Shown here: piece after piece, positions 16,815 to 26,336 of the stretch
Layout: each line of letters starts with the position of its first letter
Numbering within the stretch: the stretch's first letter is position 1
NCBI RefSeq assembly: GCF_017948485.1
Contig: NZ_JAFFSX010000009.1
Coordinates: 1 to 64,000, forward strand
Length of the DNA stretch: 64,000 bases
Source of the DNA: Streptomyces sp. GESEQ-35
GTDB lineage: Bacteria; Actinomycetota; Actinomycetes; Streptomycetales; Streptomycetaceae
Reading direction: 5' to 3'
Notes under the pieces: generated by a model
Told to the model about the DNA's origin: nothing
Database searches by the model: none
Seen by the model: the letters and a program-made list of their open reading frames with translations, nothing else
Program-made: the position numbers and the translations under genes

Positions 16815-18158
16815 ATGGTGGAGAGTACAGGCGGGGGGCCGGGCGACGGCGCCGCTGAGGTGCTCGACCGTCCGCTGCCCGACGGGGTGCGCCGCAGAGT
16901 CGTACAGATCGTCTCCGACGGTTTCGGCGGGCTGACCGTCGGGGAGCTGCCCGCACAGCTGCGGCAGTACGCCCGCTTCGCCCCCAATCGCCGGGCCAAG
17001 TTCGCCGGCAACGCGATGGCGGCCGCCCTGGAGACCGATCCGCTGTTCCGGCAGCGCATCGGCGAGAAGTTCAGAGAAGCCCAGCCGGAACTGTCCGGCG
17101 CCCTCGACTCCGGCTCGCCGCCCCCGGCCGCGGACCCGCTCGACGTGGCGGCCGCGGCCTATGTACTGCGCCCGACCGGCTGGGTGAAGCTCGTGACCGC
17201 GGCCGGCGAGGAGGCCCAGCGGGCCGACGCCGAGCGGGCCGACGAGGAGAGCCGCGCCGAACTGGAGCGGCTGCGCACCGACCTCGACCGGGCCCGTGAG
17301 CACACCCGGGCCGAGACCGAGCGGCTGCGCACCGAGCTGGACGCGGCGAAGAAGGAAGCCGACTCCCTCCATCGCAAGCTGCGCGCCGCCCTCAGTGACG
17401 TCAAGCGCGGCGAGGCGGCGCTGCGCAAAATGCACGGCGAGGTCGAGGCCGTACGCGCCGAGACGCACGCGCAGGTGTCCGCCGCGGAGAGCGAGTCCCG
17501 GCGGCTCAAGGCCCGGCTCGGGGAGGCGGAGGCCACGCTGGAGGCCACGCGCAGGGCGGCCCGGGAAGGCCGCAGCGTCGAGGACATGCGCGTACGGCTG
17601 CTGCTGGACACCGTGCTCGACGCGGCCCAAGGGCTGCGGCGGGAGCTGGCGTTGCCGCCGGTGTCGGTGCGGCCGGCCGAGACCGTGGATGCGGTCGAAC
17701 CGGGACGAATGACCCCCAAAGACATCGCGGCGCGGGCATTGTCCGAAAACGACCCCGCGATTCTCGACCAGCTCCTGGCGCTGCCGCAGGCGCATCTGGT
17801 CGTCGACGGCTACAACGTCACCAAGACCGGCTATCCCCAAATGCCGCTGGAGAAGCAGCGGTTGAGGCTGCTGGGTCAGCTCTCGCAGCTCGCCGCGCAG
17901 ACCGGCGCCGAGGTGACCTGTGTCTTCGACGGGGCCGAGCTGGCGGCGCCGGTGTTGCTCGCGCCGCCGCGCGGTGTGCGGGTGCTGTTCTCCAAACCGG
18001 GCGTCACGGCCGACGAGTTGATCCGCCAGCTGGTGCGCGCGGAGCCGCCGGGGCGTCCGGTCATCGTCGCCTCGACCGACCGTGAGGTCGCCGACGGGAT
18101 CGCGAAGGTGGGCGCCCGGCCGGTCGCGTCTGCGGTGCTTCTCAAGCGACTGTCCTGA
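16815..18158 (+). CDS. NYN (PIN-like) domain protein with long coiled coil
   Basis: This 447-residue protein ends in a YacP-like NYN domain (about 325-447), a PIN-related ribonuclease fold. LVVDGYNVTK carries the first acidic residue, then VFDGAE and ASTDREVADG the others, so the acidic site looks intact. Residues about 135-270 form a highly charged E/R/A-rich coiled coil. The N-terminal 100 residues (RRVVQIVSDGFGGLTVGELP) are helical. It is probably a cytoplasmic RNA-binding or RNA-cleaving protein, with the coiled coil for assembly. Confidence 0.85.
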   Translation: MVESTGGGPGDGAAEVLDRPLPDGVRRRVVQIVSDGFGGLTVGELPAQLRQYARFAPNRRAKFAGNAMAAALETDPLFRQRIGEKFREAQPELSGALDSGSPPPAADPLDVAAAAYVLRPTGWVKLVTAAGEEAQRADAERADEESRAELERLRTDLDRAREHTRAETERLRTELDAAKKEADSLHRKLRAALSDVKRGEAALRKMHGEVEAVRAETHAQVSAAESESRRLKARLGEAEATLEATRRAAREGRSVEDMRVRLLLDTVLDAAQGLRRELALPPVSVRPAETVDAVEPGRMTPKDIAARALSENDPAILDQLLALPQAHLVVDGYNVTKTGYPQMPLEKQRLRLLGQLSQLAAQTGAEVTCVFDGAELAAPVLLAPPRGVRVLFSKPGVTADELIRQLVRAEPPGRPVIVASTDREVADGIAKVGARPVASAVLLKRLS

Positions 18159-18286
18159 AGGTCAACGTACAGACTCAATGCCCGAATTGGCGGATCTGTC
18201 ACGCAACGTAGTGTCAATCGTGCATCACCGCACGTGAGTTGCGGGTAAAGAATGCGGTCCGTAACCGGGATTTTTCGCCCAGGGAT

Positions 18287-18316
18287 TTGATCTGATCACA
18301 GCTGTGTCACTAGGGT
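18287..18316 (+). promoter_or_regulatory. promoter with palindromic spacer before NlpC/P60 gene
   Basis: TTGATC (18287-18292), an 18-nt spacer, then TAGGGT (18311-18316), a good vegetative-type promoter. The spacer contains the perfect 10-bp palindrome CACAGCTGTG (18297-18306), a possible operator. Confidence 0.55.
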
Positions 18317-18368
18317 CTGGCTTCGAACCTCCGAGCGGGTGATCACTCTCAAGAAGGAGTTCGCCTCC

Positions 18369-19403
18369 GTGGCGTCCCATCGTCGACCCAAGCAGCCCAG
18401 TCGCACGCGCGTGACCGTGCTGACCACCGCAGCCGCTGCCGCTGTAGCGCTGAGCGCGCAGGCCGCCAACGCCGCGCCGAGCGAGAAGCCGAGCAAGGAC
18501 GAGGTCAAGGCCAAGGTCGACAAGCTCTACGAAGAGGCGGAGCAGGCCACCGAGAAGTACAACGGGGCCAAGGAGAAGCAGGAGAAGCTCCAGAAGGAGA
18601 TCTCCACCATCCAGGACAACGTGGCCCGCGGTCAGGCAGACCTCAACGAGCTGCGTGACTCCATGGGTCTGGCGGCCGCCGCGCAGTACCGCACCGGCTC
18701 CATCGACTCCTCCCTCCAGCTCTTCCTGTCGTCGAACCCCGACGACTACCTGGACAAGGCGTCCACCGCCGACCAGCTCAGCTCCCAGCAGGTCGAGCAG
18801 CTGAAGAAGATCCAGGACAAGCAGCGCGAACTCGCCCAGGACCGGTCCGAGGCGTCCGAGAAGCTCAAGGACCTCGCCTCCACCCGCACCGAGCTGGGCA
18901 GCAAGAAGAAGGAAGTCCAGGGCAAGCTCGCCGAGGCGCAGAAGCTGCTCAACTCCCTTACCGCCGCCGAGAAGGCCGCCCTCGCCGCCGCGGACGCACG
19001 CGCCAGCCGCTCGGCCTCCGAGCGCGTGGACCTCGGCAACACCGGCGCCGCCTCCGGCCGGGCCATGGCCGCCTTCCAGGCCGCCCAGAGCGTGATCGGC
19101 TCGCCCTACGTCTACGGCGCCTCCGGCCCGTCCTCCTTCGACTGCTCGGGCCTGACCTCCTGGGCCTTCGCCCAGGCCGGCGTCGGCATACCGCGCACCT
19201 CGCAGGCCCAGGCCACCGCCGGCACCCAGATCTACTCGCAGAGCGACCTCAAGGTCGGCGACCTGGTCATCTTCTACGGCGACCAGCACCACGTCGGCTT
19301 CTACGCGGGCAACGGCCAGGTGCTGCACGCTCCCCGCACCGGCGCGGTCGTGCGCTACGAGTCGATCAACAACATGCCGTTCCAGTTCGGCGTCCGGATC
19401 TGA
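18369..19403 (+). CDS. secreted NlpC/P60 peptidoglycan hydrolase, paralogue 1
   Basis: This 344-residue secreted wall hydrolase should cleave stem peptides (D,L-endopeptidase). After a signal peptide (about 1-34, ending in ANAA) comes a long coiled coil (about 40-205) with KVDKLYEEAEQATEKYN and a Q/K/E-rich run. The C-terminal NlpC/P60 domain (about 230-344) has catalytic Cys in FDCSGLTSW and His in HHVGFYAGNG. The GTG at 18369 is chosen because AAGGAG lies 9 nt before it and the sequence MASHRR matches the paralogue downstream. This is the RipA/RipC-like plan, in which the coiled coil often governs activity. Confidence 0.93.
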   Translation: MASHRRPKQPSRTRVTVLTTAAAAAVALSAQAANAAPSEKPSKDEVKAKVDKLYEEAEQATEKYNGAKEKQEKLQKEISTIQDNVARGQADLNELRDSMGLAAAAQYRTGSIDSSLQLFLSSNPDDYLDKASTADQLSSQQVEQLKKIQDKQRELAQDRSEASEKLKDLASTRTELGSKKKEVQGKLAEAQKLLNSLTAAEKAALAAADARASRSASERVDLGNTGAASGRAMAAFQAAQSVIGSPYVYGASGPSSFDCSGLTSWAFAQAGVGIPRTSQAQATAGTQIYSQSDLKVGDLVIFYGDQHHVGFYAGNGQVLHAPRTGAVVRYESINNMPFQFGVRI

Positions 19404-19479
19404 GCCTGCGCTCAGCGCTCCAAGATCAGGACATCGTGCCGCCCGTTCGAGCGAATCACGACAACCGCAACTGACCCCG

Positions 19480-19513
19480 CGCCCCGCCGATGACCTGCGT
19501 CAGAGGCGGGGCG
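19480..19513 (+). terminator. hairpin between the two NlpC/P60 genes
   Basis: CGCCCCGCC (19480-19488) pairs with GGCGGGGCG (19505-19513), with an inner TGAC/GTCA pairing. It probably ends transcription of the first paralogue. Confidence 0.5.
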
Positions 19514-19611
19514 TCACGTTGTGTGCCCACGAAGGTCTTTGGTCGTCACCCCACCACGGGGCTACTGTCTGCCGCGTTTCCCTGTCCGCCAGCGGAAGGA
19601 GTGCGGCATCC

Positions 19612-20622
19612 GTGGGGTCCCATCGTCGCCTTGCACCGTCCGGATTCGACCGGGGCGCCAGCGCCGCGGTCTGTGTGCTGTCCGCCGCCGCCGCGGCCCT
19701 TGGCGCGTTTCCGGCGGGCGCCGCCCCGCACGACGACACGCGTGCCGAGGTGGACCGCCTCTACTCGGAGGCCGAGAAGGCCACCGAGGCCTACAACAAG
19801 GCCGACGAGCGCGCCGATGCGCTGCGCGACGAGGTCGGCAACGCCCAGGACCGGATCGCCCGGCAGCAGGAGCGCATCAACACGATGCGGGAGGCGCTCG
19901 GTTCGCTGGCCGGCGCCCAGTACCGCTCCGGCGGCATCGACCCCTCCCTCGCGCTGCTGTTCTCCGACGACCCGGAGGACTACCTCGACAAGGCCCTCGT
20001 CCTCGACCGGATCACCGCCCACCAGACGGGCGAGCTCAAGGATCTCCAGGACGCGATGCGCACACTCGCCGGGGAGCGCGCGGAGGCGGCCGGGAAACTC
20101 TTCGAGCTGGAGAAGAGCCGCAAGGCCGTCGCCTCCCACAAGAGGACCGTCGAACGCAAACTCGCCCAGGCCCGGCAGCTGCTCAACTCGCTGACCGCCG
20201 CCGACCGCGCCGCCTACGACCGCGCCTCCCGCTCCGGCCGCCTGGACCTGCCCGACTTCGGGGGCGCCGTTGCGCCCTCGGGCCGTGCGGCCGCCGCGGT
20301 CGCCGCCGCCATGTCCGCCGTGGGCAGGCCGTACGTCTGGGGCGCCAGCGGCCCCACCGGCTTCGACTGCTCGGGCCTGATGCAGTGGTCGTACGCCCAG
20401 GCCGGCGTCTCCCTGCCGCGCACCTCGCAGGCCCAGGCCGGAGCGGGCCAACAGGTCCCGCTGTCCGATGCCCAGCCCGGCGACCTGGTCACCTACCACG
20501 ACGCCAGCCACATCGGGATGTACATGGGCAACGGCCAGGTGGTGCACGCCCCGTACCCCGGCGCACCCGTGCGCTACGACCCGGTGGGGATGATGCCGGT
20601 CTCGTCGGTGACGAGGGTCTGA
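19612..20622 (+). CDS. secreted NlpC/P60 peptidoglycan hydrolase, paralogue 2
   Basis: This 336-residue protein is built like its upstream neighbour: export signal (about 1-40), coiled coil with RAEVDRLYSEAEKATEAYNK (about 44-63) onward, and a C-terminal NlpC/P60 domain with FDCSGLMQW and HIGMYMGNGQVVH. The same GSHRR start as paralogue 1 supports the GTG at 19612, which has GGAAGGAG 10 nt upstream. The two genes are clearly a tandem duplication that has since diverged. Paralogue 2 has a shorter linker before the catalytic domain. Confidence 0.92.
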   Translation: MGSHRRLAPSGFDRGASAAVCVLSAAAAALGAFPAGAAPHDDTRAEVDRLYSEAEKATEAYNKADERADALRDEVGNAQDRIARQQERINTMREALGSLAGAQYRSGGIDPSLALLFSDDPEDYLDKALVLDRITAHQTGELKDLQDAMRTLAGERAEAAGKLFELEKSRKAVASHKRTVERKLAQARQLLNSLTAADRAAYDRASRSGRLDLPDFGGAVAPSGRAAAAVAAAMSAVGRPYVWGASGPTGFDCSGLMQWSYAQAGVSLPRTSQAQAGAGQQVPLSDAQPGDLVTYHDASHIGMYMGNGQVVHAPYPGAPVRYDPVGMMPVSSVTRV

Positions 20623-20655
20623 CCCGTACTCGACAGCCCCCGTACGATCGGGAAC

Positions 20656-21849
20656 GTGGCTGGTCACGGGCGGGCATCAGGATCCGGAATCGCGGCGCTG
20701 TGTCTCCTGCTGCTCGTCGCCCTGGTGTCGTGCGGTGGGAGACCGGCGACCGACAGCACCCAGGCCGACGTACAACGCGTCCTCGACACCCGGGCGATGG
20801 CGATACTCGGCCACGACCAGGCGGCCTTCCGGCGCACGGGGGCGCCGGGCTGGTTCGGCAATCTGCGGGAAGTGCCCCTCGCCGACTGGTCCTACCGGGT
20901 CACGAGCGTGCTCGGCTCCGGTGACACGGCGACCGCCGAGGCCGAGCTGCGCTACCGCGTCGACGGGTACGACAAGGCACCCATCACCGTCGGCCGCACC
21001 CTCGACCTCAGCCGGCACGACGGGGGGCAGTGGTACGTCGACGCGGAGCGGCCCGAGAAGGAGTCCGCCGAGCAGCTGTGGGACCAGGGCGCGGTGAGCG
21101 TCGTACGGGGCGAGGAAAGCCTCGTGATGGGGGTCGGGCAGTCCCGGGAGCGGCTGGGCGAGTTCGCCGGTCTCGCGGACCGGGCGGTGCCCGCCGTGTC
21201 GGAGGCGTGGGGCATGGACTGGTCCCGGCATGTCGTGGTGCTCGTACCGAAGTCCCTGGAGGGCATGGCGGGGCTGCTGGGCTCGCCCGCCTCCTCGTAC
21301 CGGGGGATCGCCGCGGTGACCACCGGCGAGACGGGCGCCCCGGCGGCCGCGCCCGCGGACCGGGTGATCGTCAACCCGGACGCGTACGGCGTCCTCGGCG
21401 ACAGCGGCAAACAGGTCGTGCTCACCCACGAGACCACCCATGTCGCCACCCGCGCGCACACCGGCCCCGCGACCCCGCTGTGGCTGTCCGAGGGGTACGC
21501 CGACTGGGTCGGCTACCGGGCCTCCGGGCGCGCACCGTCCGAGGCCGCGCCCGAGCTGGAGCGCGCGGTGACCGACGGGCAGGTGCCGGCCGCGCTGCCC
21601 GAGGACGCCGACTTCGGCTTCTCCGGCGACGCGACCCGGCTCGCGCGCGCCTACGAGAGCGGCTGGATGGCCTGCCGGCTCATCGCGGACCACTGGGGCG
21701 AGGTACGGCTCGGCGAGTTCTACCGGGCCGTCGGCGACCACCAGGAGCGGGCGGGCGCGGTCGAGGACGCGATGAAGAGGGTGCTCGGGACGACGCCGGA
21801 GGAGTTCACCGAGCAGTGGCGGGAGTATCTGCGGGGCCAGTTCGGCTGA
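20656..21849 (+). CDS. lipoprotein with HExxH metallopeptidase-like domain
   Basis: This 397-residue lipoprotein has a signal with LVSC lipobox near residues 23-26. The N-terminal half resembles an NTF2-like/SnoaL-like fold (about 35-140). The C-terminal half has HETTH (about residues 258-262) followed by WLSEGYADWV about 20 residues later, the gluzincin arrangement in which the second motif supplies the third zinc ligand (peptidase MA-like). It is presumably an extracytoplasmic zinc protease of unknown target. TACGAT lies 7 nt before the GTG, so the mRNA may be leaderless. It converges on the next gene with a 10-nt gap. Confidence 0.78.
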   Translation: MAGHGRASGSGIAALCLLLLVALVSCGGRPATDSTQADVQRVLDTRAMAILGHDQAAFRRTGAPGWFGNLREVPLADWSYRVTSVLGSGDTATAEAELRYRVDGYDKAPITVGRTLDLSRHDGGQWYVDAERPEKESAEQLWDQGAVSVVRGEESLVMGVGQSRERLGEFAGLADRAVPAVSEAWGMDWSRHVVVLVPKSLEGMAGLLGSPASSYRGIAAVTTGETGAPAAAPADRVIVNPDAYGVLGDSGKQVVLTHETTHVATRAHTGPATPLWLSEGYADWVGYRASGRAPSEAAPELERAVTDGQVPAALPEDADFGFSGDATRLARAYESGWMACRLIADHWGEVRLGEFYRAVGDHQERAGAVEDAMKRVLGTTPEEFTEQWREYLRGQFG

Positions 21850-21859
21850 TGCCCAGGTC

Positions 21860-23095
21860 TCAGGAGCGGAGGGAGGCCTCTTTGGTGCGGGTGGCCTGAG
21901 TGGGCAGGGGCATCGCGTCGGCGGCCGACACGGTCGATCGCCATAGGGCCCGGGCTGCCACGACCGTGGCGATCACCAGCAGGCCGTTGCGGACGAACAG
22001 GAGGGTGACGCCGAGGGTGTCGCTCGCCACGACATGGGCGAAGAAGACCGGGAACTCCAGCACCGTCACGAAGGACGCGGCCAGGACCAGCCCCGCGGGC
22101 AGCCGCATCGGGCTGGCGCGGAAGCACAGGCAGACGGCCGCCAGGCCCACCAGCCAGACCATGTACTGAGGGCTGATCACGCGGCTCGTGGTCGTGAACA
22201 TCAGTACCGCCACGAACGCCGCGTCGGCGAGCGTGTGTGTCACGAACCGCCCGGCCATCAGCCGCCACAGCAGCAGCCAGCCGAAGGCGAGCCCGGTCAG
22301 GGCCAGGGCGGCGGTGCTCACGAGGCTCACGTACGGGCCGAGGAACTCGACCGAGCCGTAGTTGAGGAGCACCTCGCCGCTCCAGCCGAACTGCCGGGCC
22401 ACATGGAAGACGAGGGCGCCCAGCGACTCGATCTCGGTGCCGCGGTCCCGCTGGAAGGTCAGGAAGGCGAAGGCACCCGGCATGGCGGCGGCGAAGAGCG
22501 CGGCCAGCGCCACCGCCGCGACCCCGGCCGCGGCCCAGGCCCGCCGCTTGAGCGCACCGACCAGCAGCAGCACCGGCCACACCTTGACCATCGCGCCCAG
22601 GCCCACCAGGGCGCCCATCACACGGGGGTGCCGGGCTCCGGCGAGCAGCGCGGCCACCGCCACGGCCGTGACCATCACGTCGTACCGCGCGTACACGGTC
22701 GGCCCGAGCAGCGGGACGCCCGCCACCCACACCCAGGCGCCGCGCAGCGAACGGCCGGGGCGCAGGCCCGCGTAGCGGAGCAGGGTGAGGACGGCCAGGT
22801 CGGCGAGGAAGGCCAGGACGAAGAAGGCGTTCGCGTAGTCCAGGAAGAACAGCAGCGCGGGGGAGAGGATCGCCAGGGCCGCGGCGGGCGGGTACTGCCA
22901 GGTGACGTCGTCGAGCGGGAAGGTGCCGGTGCGCAGCACCTCGAACCAGCCCTGGTAGATGACCGACACGTCGCTGGTGACGTCCGGGCCCGGGAAGACG
23001 AACACCTTGAAGACGAACAGCAGCAGCACCAGCCGGGTCAGGCCCCAGGTCCCCAGCAGCCACCCGAGCGACCGCCTCCCACCTGCAATGTCCAC
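21860..23095 (-). CDS. GT87-type (DUF2029) polytopic mannosyltransferase-like protein
   Basis: This 411-residue membrane protein has about 10-11 helices. The GT-C fold of polyprenol-phosphate-mannose-using enzymes is suggested by an early extracytoplasmic loop with acidic residues (GPDVTSDVSVIYQGW), then DDVTWQYPPAAAL, and by the helix pattern. The GTG at 23095 gives MDIAGGRRSLG just before the first helix; upstream in-frame codons would add an Arg-rich, unlikely tail. It lies divergent from a PimB-like GT4 gene, which fits a role in mannosylated envelope lipids or glycans, though this is inference. Confidence 0.75.
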   Translation of the reverse strand: MDIAGGRRSLGWLLGTWGLTRLVLLLFVFKVFVFPGPDVTSDVSVIYQGWFEVLRTGTFPLDDVTWQYPPAAALAILSPALLFFLDYANAFFVLAFLADLAVLTLLRYAGLRPGRSLRGAWVWVAGVPLLGPTVYARYDVMVTAVAVAALLAGARHPRVMGALVGLGAMVKVWPVLLLVGALKRRAWAAAGVAAVALAALFAAAMPGAFAFLTFQRDRGTEIESLGALVFHVARQFGWSGEVLLNYGSVEFLGPYVSLVSTAALALTGLAFGWLLLWRLMAGRFVTHTLADAAFVAVLMFTTTSRVISPQYMVWLVGLAAVCLCFRASPMRLPAGLVLAASFVTVLEFPVFFAHVVASDTLGVTLLFVRNGLLVIATVVAARALWRSTVSAADAMPLPTQATRTKEASLRS

Positions 23096-23206
23096 CTGAG
23101 CCCCTGTTCGTCCCGGTCCGGTCCTGGCAGGGCCATGATCTCCCACCGGTCTGTGCGTGAGCCATGGAGCACGGCCACCTGGACGCGCCCGGTAGGGTCG
23201 GCCGCG

Positions 23207-24349
23207 ATGGACAAGACCCTCATTGTGACGAACGACTTCCCGCCCCGGCCGGGCGGTATCCAGGCGTTCCTGCACAACATGGCGCTACGGCTCGACCCGG
23301 AGCAACTCGTCGTCTACGCGTCCACCTGGAAGCGCAGCCGGGAGGGCATCGAGGCCACCGCCGCCTTCGACGCCGAGCAGCCCTTCACCGTCGTACGCGA
23401 CCGTACGACGATGCTGCTGCCGACACCGCAGGTCACCCGGCGGGCGGTCGGGCTGCTGCGCGGGCACGGGTGCACGTCGGTGTGGTTCGGGGCGGCGGCG
23501 CCGCTCGGGCTGATGGCGCCGGCGCTGCGGGCGGCCGGGGCCGAGCGGCTGGTGGCGACCACACACGGGCACGAGGCCGGGTGGGCCCAGCTGCCAGCCG
23601 CGCGTCAACTGCTGCGCCGGATCGGGGAGTCCACGGACACGATCACCTACCTCGGCGAGTACACGCGCTCGCGGATCGCGGGCGCGCTGACGGCGCACGC
23701 CGCCTCGCGGATGGTGCAGCTGCCGCCGGGGGTGGACGAGAAGACCTTTCATCCGGGGTCGGGGGGCGCGGAGGTGCGGGCGCGGCTCGGGCTGACGGAC
23801 CGGCCGGTGATCGTGTGCGTGTCCCGGCTGGTGCCGCGCAAGGGGCAGGACACGCTGATCCTCGCCATGCCCCGGATCCTGGCCAAGGAGCCGGAGGCCG
23901 TGCTGCTCATCGTCGGCGGCGGGCCGTACGAGAAGGACCTGCGCAGGCTGGCGGCCGAGACCCGGGTGACCGGCTCCGTACGCTTCACCGGTGCCGTGCC
24001 CTGGTCGGAGCTGCCCGCGCACTACGGCGCCGGGGACGTCTTCGCCATGCCGTGCCGCACGCGGCGACGCGGTCTCGACGTCGAGGGCCTCGGCATCGTC
24101 TACCTGGAGGCCTCCGCGACGGGCCTGCCGGTGGTCGCCGGCGACTCCGGCGGCGCCCCGGACGCGGTCCTCGACGGCGAGACGGGCTGGGTCGTGCGGG
24201 GCGGCTCCGCCGAGGAAGCCGCCGACCGCATAGTCACGCTCCTGGCAGACGCCGACCTACGCCGCAGGATGGGCGAGCGGGGCAGGGAGTGGGTCGAGGA
24301 GAAATGGCGCTGGGACCTACTGGCGGAAAAGCTCCAAACGCTCCTGTAG
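23207..24349 (+). CDS. GT4 glycosyltransferase, PimB-like
   Basis: This 380-residue GT-B enzyme starts with a glycine-rich NDFPPRPGGIQAFLHNMA loop. The GT4 retaining signature E-x7-E is visible as EGLGIVYLE (about residues 289-297) followed by GLPVVAGDSGGAPDAV. VCVSRLVPRKGQD (about 205-217) is the usual start of the C-terminal domain. The closest function I know in this gene order is PimB', the second mannosyltransferase of phosphatidylinositol mannosides (Rv2188c, beside fadD15). TAGGGT at 23193-23198 lies 8 nt before the ATG, predicting a leaderless mRNA. Confidence 0.88.
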   Translation: MDKTLIVTNDFPPRPGGIQAFLHNMALRLDPEQLVVYASTWKRSREGIEATAAFDAEQPFTVVRDRTTMLLPTPQVTRRAVGLLRGHGCTSVWFGAAAPLGLMAPALRAAGAERLVATTHGHEAGWAQLPAARQLLRRIGESTDTITYLGEYTRSRIAGALTAHAASRMVQLPPGVDEKTFHPGSGGAEVRARLGLTDRPVIVCVSRLVPRKGQDTLILAMPRILAKEPEAVLLIVGGGPYEKDLRRLAAETRVTGSVRFTGAVPWSELPAHYGAGDVFAMPCRTRRRGLDVEGLGIVYLEASATGLPVVAGDSGGAPDAVLDGETGWVVRGGSAEEAADRIVTLLADADLRRRMGERGREWVEEKWRWDLLAEKLQTLL

Positions 24350-24354
24350 AGCAA

Positions 24355-24390
24355 CGCCCTTAGGGGCGCGGGGAACTGCGCGACAAGCCA
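24355..24390 (+). repeat. intergenic GC-rich repeat, copy 3
   Basis: CGCCCTTAGGGGCG head followed by GGGGAACTGCGCGACAAGCCA, beginning 5 nt after the stop of the GT4 gene, in the gap to the convergent acyl-CoA ligase gene. Confidence 0.85.
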
Positions 24391-24442
24391 CAGCCAACCC
24401 GCACCCGCCAACGATGAACGCGAGGCACCCCCCTAGGCGCCC

Positions 24443-26239
24443 CTACTTCTGATAAATCGCCTCGATCTCGTCCGCGTAGTCCTTCGCCACCACATTCCGC
24501 TTCAGCTTCAGCGACGGAGTCAGATGCCCCGACTCCTCGGAGAACTGAGACGGCAGAATGCGAAACTTCCGCACCGATTCCGCCTTCGACACCGCCGCAT
24601 TGCCGTCATCCACCGCACTCTGGATCGCCGCGATCAGATCCGGGTCCTGATGCAGCGACGCAGCGGTGGAGCCCTCCGGCTTGCCGTGCTCGGCCGCCCA
24701 GCGACCAAGGAACTCCTCGTCGATGGTGATCAGCGCGCCCACGAACGGCCGCGCGTCACCGACCACCATGCACTCCGCGACCAGCGCATGCGCACGGATC
24801 CGGTCCTCGATCACGGCCGGGGCGACGTTCTTGCCGCCCGCGGTGACGATGATCTCCTTCTTGCGGCCGGTGATCCTCAGGTAGCCGTCCTCGTCCAGGG
24901 TGCCGATGTCACCGGTGTGGAACCAGCCGTCGGCCAGCGCCTCCTCGGTCGCACCCGGGTTGTTCCAGTACCCCGTGAACAGGTGCTCGCCGTGCAGCAG
25001 CACCTCACCGTCGTCCGCGATCCGCACCACGGAGCCCGGCAGCGGCTGGCCGACCGTGCCGATCTTCTGCCGGTCCCAGGGGTTGAACGCGGTCGCGGCA
25101 CAGGACTCGGTCAGGCCGTAGCCCTCCAGGACCGTGAAGCCGATGCCGCGGAAGAAGTGACCCAGGCGCTCGCCGAGCGGGGCGCCGCCGGAGATGGCGT
25201 ACTCGCCCTTGCCGCCGAGCACCGCCCGAAGCTTGCTGTAGACCAGCTTGTCGAACGTCTTGTGCTTGATCTTCAGACCGAGTGACGGGCCCGACGGGGT
25301 GTCCAGCGCCTTGCTGTAGGCGATGGCGGTGTCCGCCGCCTTGTCGAAGATCTTGCCCTTGCCGTCCGCCTGCGCCTTGGCGCGCGCCGAGTTGTAGACC
25401 TTCTCGAAGACGCGCGGCACGCCCAGAATCAGCGTCGGCCGGAACGCGGCCAGTTCGTCCGTGAGGTTCTTGATGTCCGGTACGAGGCCCAGCTTGATCG
25501 GCGCCATCATCGGCGCGACCTGCACGAGCCGTCCGAAGACGTGCGCGAGCGGCAGGAAGAGCAGCACCGAGCACTCGCCCGTGCGGAACAGCGGACGCAG
25601 GCGCTCCACGATGTTCCCGCACTCCGCGAAGAAGCTGCGGTGGGTGAGCACACAGCCCTTCGGGCGCCCGGTGGTCCCGGACGTGTAGACGATGGTCGCC
25701 GGGTCGTCGGCCTTCGCGAGCGAGCTGCGCTCCTCGACGGTCTGGTCGGCCACGTCCTGACCGAGCCGGCCCAGCTCCTCAAGACCGCCGGCCTCGATCT
25801 GCCAGACGTGCTTCAGGGCGGGCAGCCGGTCGCGCACCGACTCGACGGCGGCCGCGTGGTCGTCCATCTCCACGATGCAGGCGGTGGCGCCCGAGTCGCT
25901 GAGGATCCACTGCATCTGCTCCGGCGAACTGGTCTCGTACACCGGCACGGTGACCGCGCCCGCGCACCAGATCGCGAAGTCGAGCAGCGTCCACTCGTAG
26001 CGGGTACGGGACATCAGACCGACCCGGTCGCCCGGCTCGACGCCGGCGGCGATCAGGCCCTTGGCGGCCGCGTGCACCTCCGCCAGGAAGACGGTCGCCG
26101 TCACGTCCTGCCAGGCACCGCCCACCTTGCGGGCGATCACAGCGACGTCAGGATGCTGCGCGGCGTTTCTCCGGACGATGTCGGTGAGATTGCCGTCCGC
26201 AGGGACTTCGTACAAAGCCGGAAGGCTGAACTCGCGCAA
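24443..26239 (-). CDS. long-chain fatty acid-CoA ligase (FadD15-like)
   Basis: This 598-residue ANL-family enzyme activates fatty acids through an acyl-AMP. The AMP-binding loop YTSGTTGRPKG lies at about 185-195, GYGLTE near 370, and WFHTGDIG with ITGRKKEIIVTAGGKNVAP near 440-475. It has the extended form of long-chain ligases, with GFVPDI-type inserts. The start is a TTG preceded by GAGGAG. It lies beside the PimB-like gene as FadD15 does in mycobacteria. Probable role: supplying acyl-CoA for phospholipid and envelope lipids. The AT-rich 320-nt gap upstream carries a Fur-like box. Confidence 0.94.
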   Translation of the reverse strand: MREFSLPALYEVPADGNLTDIVRRNAAQHPDVAVIARKVGGAWQDVTATVFLAEVHAAAKGLIAAGVEPGDRVGLMSRTRYEWTLLDFAIWCAGAVTVPVYETSSPEQMQWILSDSGATACIVEMDDHAAAVESVRDRLPALKHVWQIEAGGLEELGRLGQDVADQTVEERSSLAKADDPATIVYTSGTTGRPKGCVLTHRSFFAECGNIVERLRPLFRTGECSVLLFLPLAHVFGRLVQVAPMMAPIKLGLVPDIKNLTDELAAFRPTLILGVPRVFEKVYNSARAKAQADGKGKIFDKAADTAIAYSKALDTPSGPSLGLKIKHKTFDKLVYSKLRAVLGGKGEYAISGGAPLGERLGHFFRGIGFTVLEGYGLTESCAATAFNPWDRQKIGTVGQPLPGSVVRIADDGEVLLHGEHLFTGYWNNPGATEEALADGWFHTGDIGTLDEDGYLRITGRKKEIIVTAGGKNVAPAVIEDRIRAHALVAECMVVGDARPFVGALITIDEEFLGRWAAEHGKPEGSTAASLHQDPDLIAAIQSAVDDGNAAVSKAESVRKFRILPSQFSEESGHLTPSLKLKRNVVAKDYADEIEAIYQK

Positions 26240-26336
26240 GACTGCTGCTCCTCATAGGGCGCCGGCGCCACGACGTTGTGTGATGCGACGATGCGGTCCA
26301 AGACTCGGGCAGGTACTCGGGACCCCGACATGACCG

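Noticed and set aside
18159..18368. Possible ydaO (c-di-AMP) riboswitch before the NlpC/P60 gene
   Set aside because: Such switches precede some wall hydrolase genes in Streptomyces, but I could not find its conserved core here; the 210-nt leader fits a simple promoter.
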